A stretch of DNA of 11,123 nt. Source: Pseudomonadota bacterium. Lineage in GTDB: Bacteria; Desulfobacterota; Desulfobacteria; Desulfobacterales; Desulfobacteraceae. The stretch covers positions 1-11,123 of the forward strand of contig JAHJDU010000599.1 in assembly GCA_018812385.1 (NCBI GenBank). Reading direction: 5' to 3'. This document shows positions 4,617 through 11,123 of this stretch, in pieces (positions within the stretch are counted from its first letter, which is position 1; the number at the start of each line of letters is the position of its first letter). Below the pieces are notes generated by a model. The model was not told the DNA's origin. It did no database searches and was given only the letters and a program-made list of their open reading frames with translations. The position numbers and the translations under genes are program-made.

Positions 4617-6863
4617 ATGGGAAAAAATCTTTATACAATCAATTATACAATTACTGATGAAGCACCGGCTTTGGCAACCTATTCACTTCTGCCTATTCTC
4701 CAGTCCTATACAAAGGGATCTGGCATTTCCTTTGAGAAAAAAGACATTTCCCTTTCAGGAAGGATTATTGCGAATTTCCCTGAAAACCTTACAGAAAATC
4801 AGCAGATCCCTGATTTTCTCAGTGAACTTGGCAAACTTACCAAGCTTGCAGAAACAAACATCATCAAGCTTCCAAATATAAGTGCATCCATTCCCCAATT
4901 AAAAAATGCAGTCAAAGAGCTGCAGGATAAAGGATATAATATTCCAAACTATCCTGAAGACCCGAAAACCCGGGAGGAAAAAAAACTTCATACAAGGTTT
5001 GCCAAAGTCCTGGGAAGCGCTGTAAACCCGGTCCTGCGGGAAGGAAATTCCGATAGAAGGGCAGCAGCTTCCGTAAAATTGTTTGGGAAGAAATATCCCC
5101 ACAATTTTATGAAACAATGGCCTGTTGAATCACAATCACGTGTGGCCCATATGTTGGAAGGTGACTTTTATGGCAGTGAAAAATCCATTTCAGTTAAAAA
5201 AGCCTGCAATGTAAGAATTGAGTTTGTCAGTGATGATGAAAATAAAGGTGATGGGAATCAAACAATTCTCAAAGACAAAATTTCTTTACTTAAGGGCGAA
5301 ATCATTGATTCATCAGTCATGAATGTTCGTGCTTTACGCAGATTTTATGAAGACCAGACAAAAAATGCAAAAAAAGATGGGATGTTGCTGTCTTTGCACA
5401 TCAAAACAACAATGATGAAGGTTTCAGACCCCATCATGTTTGGTCATTGTGTTGATGTTTTTTATAAAGATGTTTTTGAAAAGCATGCAAAAGTCACTGA
5501 AGAGTTAGGAGTCAATGTCAATAATGGTCTGGAAGATCTCTATTCAAAAATCCAGACCCTGCCAGAGGCGCAAAAAAACCAGATTGAGGCAGATATCCAG
5601 GCAGTCTACAAATCAAAATGCAACCTGGCCATGGTGGATTCAAGCCGCGGCATCACAAATCTGCACGTACCAAATAATGTAATTATTGATGCATCCATGC
5701 CCGTTTTCATCCGTGATGGCGGAAAAATGTGGGGTCCGGACGGCAATCTCCAGGATACAATCGCCATGATACCTGACAGATGCTATGCCACAATCTATCA
5801 GGAAGTTATTGATGACTGCAAAAAATATGGGGCCTATGATCCTGGAACAATGGGAAGTGTTTCGAATGTCGGCCTTATGGCTCAGAAGGCAGAGGAGTAT
5901 GGTTCCCACGACAAGACATTTAAAGCCCCTGGCAAAGGCAGGATTTGTATTGTTGATGCTGAAGGCAAAACCCTGATTGAGCAGAAGGTGGAAAAAGGCG
6001 ATATCTTCAGGAGCTGCCAGACAAAAGATGCACCGATCCAGGACTGGGTCAAACTTGCTGTCAATCGAGCAAAGGCAACAGGTCTGCCTGCAATTTTCTG
6101 GCTGGATAAAAACAGGGGTCATGATGACCAGATCGTTGCAAAAGTGAATAAATATCTGGCAAACCACAACACTGATGGTTTAGATATCTGCATCATGAAA
6201 CCTGTTGAGGCAATGAGGTTTTCACTTGAAAGAATTCGAAAAGGTGAAGACACTATCTCAGTTACCGGTAATGTATTGCGTGATTATTTAACGGATCTGT
6301 TCCCTATTCTTGAGCTGGGTACCAGTGCGAAAATGCTTTCAATTGTACCACTTATGAACGGGGGAGGACTGTTTGAGACAGGGGCAAGCGGTTCTGCTCC
6401 CAAGCATGTCCAGCAGTTTCTCAGGGAAGGACATCTGCGATGGGATTCCCTTGGAGAATTCTGTGCCCTTGTACCATCTTTTACCCATTTGACAGATACA
6501 TTCAAAAATGAAAAAGCTGAACTTTTTGCAAAAACCCTTGACCAGGCAATAGGCAAACATCTGGAAAATGAGAAGTCCCCTTCCCGCAAAGTCAATGAGC
6601 TTGATACCAGGGGAAGTCATTTTTACCTGGCCTTATATTGGGCACAGGCTTTGGCTGACCAGAATATAGATAAAGATATTCAGGCAAGATTTACTCAAGT
6701 GGCTCAAAAGCTTGGTGATAATGAGACAAAGATTATTGATGAAATGAACGCAGCCCAGGGAAAAGCCGTTGATCTCAATGGCTATTATTTTCCTGATCAG
6801 GAAAAAGCAACCCAGGCTATGCGTCCCAGCACAACCTTCAATGCCATAATAGATGCCATTTAA
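4617..6863 (+). CDS. icd: Monomeric NADP-dependent isocitrate dehydrogenase
   Basis: The 748 residues match the monomeric isocitrate dehydrogenase family (about 740 residues), which oxidatively decarboxylates isocitrate to 2-oxoglutarate with NADP+ in the TCA cycle. By alignment from memory to the Azotobacter enzyme, the substrate and metal residues are present: S134, N137, R141 and R147 (in the NPVLREGNSDRR region), K261 (LHIKTTMMK), D356 (IIDASMP), Y426, and R553, D554 and D558 (VLRDYLTD). The residues that read the NADP 2'-phosphate are also kept: H595, R606 and R655. It is therefore predicted to be active and NADP-specific. The start ATG has AGGG six bases before it. The normal C-terminus (MRPSTTFNAIIDAI) is intact, and the stop codon coincides with the end of a palindromic repeat. 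It is probably a single-gene unit between two hairpins. This enzyme type is known from Desulfobacter, supporting the host assignment. Confidence 0.98.
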   Translation: MGKNLYTINYTITDEAPALATYSLLPILQSYTKGSGISFEKKDISLSGRIIANFPENLTENQQIPDFLSELGKLTKLAETNIIKLPNISASIPQLKNAVKELQDKGYNIPNYPEDPKTREEKKLHTRFAKVLGSAVNPVLREGNSDRRAAASVKLFGKKYPHNFMKQWPVESQSRVAHMLEGDFYGSEKSISVKKACNVRIEFVSDDENKGDGNQTILKDKISLLKGEIIDSSVMNVRALRRFYEDQTKNAKKDGMLLSLHIKTTMMKVSDPIMFGHCVDVFYKDVFEKHAKVTEELGVNVNNGLEDLYSKIQTLPEAQKNQIEADIQAVYKSKCNLAMVDSSRGITNLHVPNNVIIDASMPVFIRDGGKMWGPDGNLQDTIAMIPDRCYATIYQEVIDDCKKYGAYDPGTMGSVSNVGLMAQKAEEYGSHDKTFKAPGKGRICIVDAEGKTLIEQKVEKGDIFRSCQTKDAPIQDWVKLAVNRAKATGLPAIFWLDKNRGHDDQIVAKVNKYLANHNTDGLDICIMKPVEAMRFSLERIRKGEDTISVTGNVLRDYLTDLFPILELGTSAKMLSIVPLMNGGGLFETGASGSAPKHVQQFLREGHLRWDSLGEFCALVPSFTHLTDTFKNEKAELFAKTLDQAIGKHLENEKSPSRKVNELDTRGSHFYLALYWAQALADQNIDKDIQARFTQVAQKLGDNETKIIDEMNAAQGKAVDLNGYYFPDQEKATQAMRPSTTFNAIIDAI

Positions 6864-7017
6864 TTAGTGTTTGAACGAAAACTCACCCATCTACGGCGTT
6901 GCTGCAAAATCCTGAAATCCTCATGTACAGTAGTACACTCCGGTTTCAAAATTTTTTGCGCCTTGTATATGGGCAACTTTTCGCCCAAACACGGGGTTTT
7001 CGGGCAGACACTAATTA
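6861..7017. repeat. 157-bp imperfect palindromic repeat, MITE-like
   Basis: The ends TAATTAGTGT (6861-6870) and ACACTAATTA (7008-7017) are perfect 10-base inverted repeats. Inside, the left half (TGTTTGAACGAAAA, then a CACCCAT and CTAC stretch) pairs over about 60 bases with the right half (TGTTTGGGCGAAAA on the minus strand, then GCCCATATAC), meeting near 6927-6933 at GTACAGTAGTAC. The right end carries two tandem copies of a GTGTxTGxxCGAAAA unit, the left only one. The element has no credible gene of its own. Its first three bases are the icd stop codon. A small non-autonomous transposon or a dispersed structural repeat are both possible; no transposase lies nearby. Confidence 0.7.
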
Positions 7018-7159
7018 TGAGATCCTGGAAGAAAGAAGCCGCTAACATTTTGGTTTCCAGCAATTGGTGAGAGTACTGATTCTAATGGGATAAGAATTTG
7101 AGCCCAACGCAGTAATCGGAAAAATTGGCCATACTTTCCTGCCTGGCACTACTTAAGCA
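7018..7159. other. Intergenic stretch without recognisable features
   Basis: This is the remainder of the 358-base gap between the convergent icd and malic enzyme genes, after the palindromic repeat (6861-7017) and before the hairpin (7160-7196). I see no gene, RNA or promoter in it. Confidence 0.5.
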
Positions 7160-7196
7160 GAACCGGCCATTTGGGTATACCCCAAATGGCCGGTTC
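7160..7196. terminator. Perfect 16-bp-arm hairpin between convergent genes
   Basis: GAACCGGCCATTTGGG (7160-7175) pairs exactly with CCCAAATGGCCGGTTC (7181-7196) around the loop TATAC. It lies 25 bases after the malic enzyme stop and downstream of icd, where a shared terminator is expected. No T run follows on either strand, so it may instead act as a 3'-end stabilising hairpin or need Rho. Confidence 0.6.
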
Positions 7197-7221
7197 CGTG
7201 TTAAAACCAGGTTAAATTTCC

Positions 7222-8946
7222 TTAAAAATACTTAGGACTCCAGCGCATTTTTTCAATCAAAGTATTAAGTCTTTCCACATCATTATTGTGTTTGAATCTA
7301 GAAAAGGCACAACCATTTTGGGTGACATTGGCTTTAATGGCTTCTGCTCCCACCCGTTTGGCAACTTCCAGGGAGACTTTATTTAATTGATCCAAAGGCG
7401 GAAACAGGATGCCTTGCTCAAGATCTTCTTCTTTGATAAATTCGGCCACAGCATGGGCCGCGGCTGAAAAGAATACAGGCAAAACTTCAGTGGCGCCCGA
7501 GGCCACAATCCCTAAGCCCGCACCCGGAAATACAAAAGAATTGTTCATCTGGCCAATTCTATAGGCTTTGCCATTGTGAACAACGGGATCAAAGGGGGAA
7601 CCCGTGGCCACAAGCGCTTTGCCATCCGTCCATTCATATATGTCACAAGGCAAAGCTTCGGCTTTGGTAGTGGGATTGCTCAAGGGCAGGATAACCGGTC
7701 GGTCCGTGTTTTGGGCCGCAGCTTTCACAATTTCCTTAGTAAAACAGCCAGGTTGCCCAGATGTGCCGATGAGAACAGTGACCTTTTCATTTTTTACCAC
7801 ATTCAACAGGGTGTTGTCTTCTGCTGTTTTCAGCCATGGCAGAGTCTTAGGATCTTTGGCATATTCTCTCTTGTATGGTTCCAGATCCCGATCAGAGGTG
7901 ACCACGCCTCTTGAATCCAGGGTAAAGATCTGTGAAATAGCAGCAGCTTTGCTCATTCCCTGTTCCACAAGTTCGGTCTGGATCTGATCAGCAATGCCGA
8001 TACCGCCGGCTCCGGCTCCATGAATCAGATATACCTGATCCGTCATTTTTTCCTTTTTGACCTTCATGGCAGCAAGGATACCTGCCAGGGCAACTGCTCC
8101 AGTCCCCTGGATATCATCATTAAAGGAGATCACCTCATTAAGGTATTTATCACGGATGGTAAAGGCGGTTTGCTTTGAAAAATCTTCCCATTGGCAAAGG
8201 GCTTTGGGGAATATCTTTTTAAAAGCCTTTACAAATTTCTCAATGAATTCATAATATTCATCACCCGTCAGCCGTTCATGTCTCCAGCCCAGATAATTGG
8301 GATCATTGATAAGGTCTTTATTGTCTGTTCCCACATCAAGGGATATAGGCAGACAATGCCAGGGGGCAATACCTGCGCCCTGGGTATAGAGCATAAGCTT
8401 ACCAAGACAGATGGGAATCCCGCCGGCACCCTGGTCACCAATGCCCAGTATTCCCTGGTTATCAGTCACAACAGCCACCCGGATATCTTTGTCTGTATAA
8501 TTTTTTAAGATATTTTCAGCATCATCAATGTTGTCAGGAAAAAAATGAATCCCATTGGCTTTTCTGAACATGGAGGAATACTGCTGGCAGGCAAGGCCAA
8601 CCGTGGGAGTATAGATAATGGGCAGAAATCTGGTGACATCGCTTGCAATCACGGCATGGGCAAGCACCACATTCCTGTCATAAAGACTTCTGATATAAAT
8701 GAATTTTTCAATAGCATTTTCTTTTTTTTCAATAATATCAAGACTTGATTTCACTTGTTCTTCAAGGGTCTTGACCCGTGGTGGCAGATAGCCGCTCAGG
8801 TTGAATTTAAGCCTTTCATCAATGGTAAAGGCTGTACCCTTACTGATGTTGTTATAACGCAGGATATCAAAACCTTTTAAATTAATGGATACCCCTATGG
8901 TATCGCCAAACTCTCCATATTCAAACTCATAATGATTGTTTTCCAT
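7222..8946 (-). CDS. maeA: NAD-type malic enzyme
   Basis: The 574 residues match the large (~560-residue) malic enzymes such as E. coli MaeA, which oxidatively decarboxylate malate to pyruvate and CO2 with NAD(P)+ and Mn2+/Mg2+. Visible motifs: KGTAFTIDER and GYLPPRV near the N-terminus, the catalytic Tyr Y112 in IYTPTVG, TDNQGILGIGDQGAGGIP (161-178) followed by the catalytic Lys K183 (LGK), metal ligands E254 and D255 (WEDF) and D278 (FNDDIQGTGAV), and the nucleotide loop HGAGAGGIGIA (309-319). NAD versus NADP preference is inferred from the family, not proven. The start ATG has AAAGGAA about ten bases upstream, slightly far. The gene is 113 bases downstream of the flavin/Fe-S oxidoreductase on the same strand and may be cotranscribed. 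With that enzyme and icd it links C3 and C4 acids to the TCA cycle. Confidence 0.95.
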   Translation of the reverse strand: MENNHYEFEYGEFGDTIGVSINLKGFDILRYNNISKGTAFTIDERLKFNLSGYLPPRVKTLEEQVKSSLDIIEKKENAIEKFIYIRSLYDRNVVLAHAVIASDVTRFLPIIYTPTVGLACQQYSSMFRKANGIHFFPDNIDDAENILKNYTDKDIRVAVVTDNQGILGIGDQGAGGIPICLGKLMLYTQGAGIAPWHCLPISLDVGTDNKDLINDPNYLGWRHERLTGDEYYEFIEKFVKAFKKIFPKALCQWEDFSKQTAFTIRDKYLNEVISFNDDIQGTGAVALAGILAAMKVKKEKMTDQVYLIHGAGAGGIGIADQIQTELVEQGMSKAAAISQIFTLDSRGVVTSDRDLEPYKREYAKDPKTLPWLKTAEDNTLLNVVKNEKVTVLIGTSGQPGCFTKEIVKAAAQNTDRPVILPLSNPTTKAEALPCDIYEWTDGKALVATGSPFDPVVHNGKAYRIGQMNNSFVFPGAGLGIVASGATEVLPVFFSAAAHAVAEFIKEEDLEQGILFPPLDQLNKVSLEVAKRVGAEAIKANVTQNGCAFSRFKHNNDVERLNTLIEKMRWSPKYF

Positions 8947-9059
8947 GTCTGCAACATTCCTTTAAATTTTTAATTAAATATTAAAACTACAAAAAAACCC
9001 TCTGGCGAGTTGATAAAACTTTTAACAAACCGCCCTATGCACGAAAGACAATATTGTGA

Positions 9060-11123
9060 CTAAATGCTTTTCACAGCAATAGTCTCGCCTTTATATGCCA
9101 TTGCCAATAACTTGAGAGGGTGCATTGATCCTCGTGCAGTACCCTGATATATCTGCATGCCACAGGCCCCGCATCCCGTCACCACCTGATCGACATCAGA
9201 TAAATTAATCTCATCAAAAAGCCTGGTGCCAATTTCCATGGAGAGTTCATAATTCTTTGATTTCAATCCAAAAGTACCACCCATTCCACAGCATTTATCA
9301 GAATATTTTTCAACTTTTATACCAGGAATCAATTTCATGAGATCAATAGGTTCACTATTGACTCCCAGACTTCGGAGATGACATGGCGCATGGTAGCCGA
9401 CTTTTAGATCAATTCTTTTAAAATCAGTTTTTAGCTCGCCGCGCTGATGAAGGGTCATAAGATATTGATGGATGTCAAAACTATTAGCTGCCACCAAGGT
9501 CGCGTCCTCGGATTCAATAATCCTCGGGTATTCAGTTTTTATTGCCAGAGCGCAACTTGGTTCGCTGAACAGAATTGGAATATTGCGTTTTGTGTATTCT
9601 TTAAGCAAGCCTATGTTATGATGTATATCATCCATAACCTGATCCTGGGCTCCTGCGCTGATTTTCGCAATGCCGCAGCATTTGAACTCAGGCACAATAA
9701 CTTTTATACCATTGTGTTCGAGCACATCAATGATAGCCAGGCCTTCACCTTCTGGATCATTATAGTTGGTATAACACCCCAGGAAAAACACCACCTCGCG
9801 AACACCATCCACGGGTTTCCGAGTCTTAAGGATTTTTCTCAGGGTTTGATGGCGAAACTCTGGAAGATGTCGTTTGGCTTCCATACCGATCATCTTTTCC
9901 ATTCCCCAGCGCAGGGGTCCAAATGAGTTGGCAAAATTGGCCATGGGGGCTAACATGCTTCCTTGTTTGCATAATAGGCTTGTGTCTGTGAGTATCTGAT
10001 CAGTTAAACTCTCACCTTTCTTTTTCACAAAATGAGCCCTTTCCAACATGGCAAGCCACGGTACATCGACTCCTGAAGGGCATTCTGTGAGACATCTCTT
10101 GCAATTGATGCAGGAATCCATAATTTCTTTAAATTCAGGGGCTTCAAGTATAGCTGGATCCAGTTTGCCGGAAGTAATTTCCCTGAGCAGGGTAATTTTC
10201 CCACGTCCTTTGGTCCATTCTTCAAGGCTGGAACTGGCAATGGGGCAATAGTCTCTGCATTGTGCACAGCCTGAACAAGTTACAATCTGCTCTTGTAAGG
10301 CTAATTTATCAAAGGAACTATTTGTGCTGACAATGGAAAAATCCGGCCCATACTTTAAATTTTCACCCAATGAATTCTCATCATCTGATATGATGACTCC
10401 TGGATTCAACAGCCCTTTTGGATCAAAAATTGCCTTAATTTCCTTCATTGCATCATATAAATGAGGGTATTGACGCTTTACATAATAGGTTCGCAAACGT
10501 CCATCTGCATGTTCACCGCTTATAGTTCCCTTTAAACTGAGGACCAGATCGCATACAGCGTCAGATAACGCCAGCATGGTCTTGACATCCTCTTGCTGGC
10601 GCAGATCCAAAATTGCCATATTGTGAAGATTCCCGTCACCTGCGTGACCATAAATTGCAACTTTTACATTGAATTTTTCAAACAATTTTCTTAAACCGCT
10701 GATATATTCGGGCAGCCTGCTTACATGCACGGCAGCATCCTCAATAAATGCTATGGGCCTTCTCGGGCCTTTCATCCTGTTCAGGATAGGTCCGGAGATA
10801 CTGCGCACCTTGGCAAATGTCTGCATGTCTGAAGCATTCTTTGCCTCCAACATATTTACCGCAAGATGATTGTCATCAAGAACTCGTTTTCTTACCCTGG
10901 AAAATTTTTCTCGAAGTATATCATCTGATTTTTCCTGAAACTCTATGAATAAAGAGGCTTCAGTATTTTCTGGAAAATACTCTGCCAATTCAGGGCGCTG
11001 TTCCCGGGCCAGATCGACGATGCAGTGCCCGGTTGCCACCTGGTCCGGGTCGCCAGCGATAGCGAATGGCACCGCGCCGAGCGATGCGACCGGGCGGTGT
11101 TCATGTCCCCGGCCAAGGAGGAC
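9060..11123 (-). CDS. FAD-linked oxidase/Fe-S fusion, D-lactate dehydrogenase (GlcD-GlcF) type, N-terminus missing
   Basis: The open frame of 687 residues runs to the right edge, so the N-terminal FAD-binding domain is not in the window. Counting from a GTG at 11072, residues ~35-230 are the FAD-linked oxidase C-terminal domain, with YGHAGDGNLHN (141-151) and ISGEHADGRLR (184-194). Two 4Fe-4S motifs follow: CSGCAQCRDYCP (266-277) and CINCKRCLTECP (321-332). After them come two Cys-rich CCG domains (LGCYTN, FKCCGIAK, APCHLRSLG, DKCCGMGGTFG, CGACGMQIY). This order is that of fused GlcD-GlcF or membrane-associated D-lactate dehydrogenases, which oxidise a 2-hydroxy acid to a 2-oxo acid and pass electrons to quinone or another Fe-S carrier. 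Lactate is the likeliest substrate; glycolate or 2-hydroxyglutarate cannot be excluded. The GTG at 11072 is not a real start, as the frame is open beyond it. The last ~30-40 codons at the right edge are doubtful (see GC shift). Confidence 0.9.
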   Translation of the reverse strand, partial: VLLGRGHEHRPVASLGAVPFAIAGDPDQVATGHCIVDLAREQRPELAEYFPENTEASLFIEFQEKSDDILREKFSRVRKRVLDDNHLAVNMLEAKNASDMQTFAKVRSISGPILNRMKGPRRPIAFIEDAAVHVSRLPEYISGLRKLFEKFNVKVAIYGHAGDGNLHNMAILDLRQQEDVKTMLALSDAVCDLVLSLKGTISGEHADGRLRTYYVKRQYPHLYDAMKEIKAIFDPKGLLNPGVIISDDENSLGENLKYGPDFSIVSTNSSFDKLALQEQIVTCSGCAQCRDYCPIASSSLEEWTKGRGKITLLREITSGKLDPAILEAPEFKEIMDSCINCKRCLTECPSGVDVPWLAMLERAHFVKKKGESLTDQILTDTSLLCKQGSMLAPMANFANSFGPLRWGMEKMIGMEAKRHLPEFRHQTLRKILKTRKPVDGVREVVFFLGCYTNYNDPEGEGLAIIDVLEHNGIKVIVPEFKCCGIAKISAGAQDQVMDDIHHNIGLLKEYTKRNIPILFSEPSCALAIKTEYPRIIESEDATLVAANSFDIHQYLMTLHQRGELKTDFKRIDLKVGYHAPCHLRSLGVNSEPIDLMKLIPGIKVEKYSDKCCGMGGTFGLKSKNYELSMEIGTRLFDEINLSDVDQVVTGCGACGMQIYQGTARGSMHPLKLLAMAYKGETIAVKSI
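11031..11123. other. GC-rich terminal segment of different composition
   Basis: By hand count 58 of the last 83 bases (70%) are G or C, against clearly AT-rich DNA up to about 10980. In the oxidoreductase frame the residues here do not resemble the expected domain. The plus strand has an open frame from 10992 to the edge with G or C at 38 of 44 third positions, versus 32 of 44 in the minus frame. This suggests a fragment of an unrelated high-GC plus-strand gene, hence a possible chimeric junction between about 10990 and 11030. Confidence 0.45.

Noticed and set aside
5640..6167. 175-residue minus-strand open frame inside icd
   Set aside because: It lies wholly antisense to the conserved isocitrate dehydrogenase core and is Cys/Phe/Ile-rich as expected for a shadow frame.
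6867..7070. Small open frames on both strands (67 residues each) after icd
   Set aside because: Both are produced by the palindromic repeat read in either direction; no ribosome-binding site or protein-like features.
7144..7159. TGGCAC-like sigma-54 promoter element
   Set aside because: The downstream half (TTGC at the right spacing) is absent and no gene follows on that strand.
1..11123. CRISPR arrays, tRNA/rRNA genes, transposases, phage or toxin-antitoxin genes
   Set aside because: No regularly spaced repeats, no cloverleaf or rRNA-like sequence and no proteins of these kinds were found on either strand.

Overview
The window looks like chromosomal DNA of a complete-oxidising, anaerobic Desulfobacterota bacterium, most like the Desulfobacter/Desulfobacula group. 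This is an inference from three things: a monomeric NADP-isocitrate dehydrogenase (a type known from Desulfobacter), a fused flavin/iron-sulfur lactate-dehydrogenase-type oxidoreductase, and moderately AT-rich DNA. The last ~90-130 bases at the right edge are strikingly GC-rich and may not belong to the same genome.

Layout. Positions 1-960 (minus strand) hold a GntR/FCD regulator followed by the start of an aldo/keto reductase that runs off the left edge; a run of ten G lies directly in front of the reductase start. Positions 961-1214 are a divergent control region with two inverted 13-base copies of TTTTTTGGATACA, probable operators for the regulator. Positions 1215-4488 (plus strand) hold four genes: an unusual 4Fe-4S protein, a translationally coupled Cys-rich protein of unknown function, a fumarylacetoacetate-hydrolase (FAH) family enzyme and a DapA/NAL-family aldolase, closed by a perfect 22-bp-arm hairpin terminator. 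Positions 4617-6863 encode monomeric isocitrate dehydrogenase, whose stop codon coincides with the end of a 157-bp imperfect palindromic repeat (6861-7017). A 16-bp hairpin separates it from two convergent minus-strand genes: NAD-type malic enzyme (7222-8946) and the flavin/Fe-S oxidoreductase (9060 to the right edge).

How the genes may work together. The left half reads as a GntR-controlled catabolic locus for an unidentified organic acid: FAH and DapA families both typically act on 2-oxo acids and often release pyruvate, and the two uncharacterised Fe-S/Cys-rich proteins lead the operon. The right half is central metabolism: lactate or another 2-hydroxy acid to pyruvate, malate to pyruvate, and isocitrate to 2-oxoglutarate.

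Most worth a second look: the uncharacterised coupled pair at 1215-2719, the 31-residue basic insert that splits the second 4Fe-4S motif of its first member, the poly-G tract at the reductase start, the palindromic element abutting icd, and the abrupt GC jump at the right edge.
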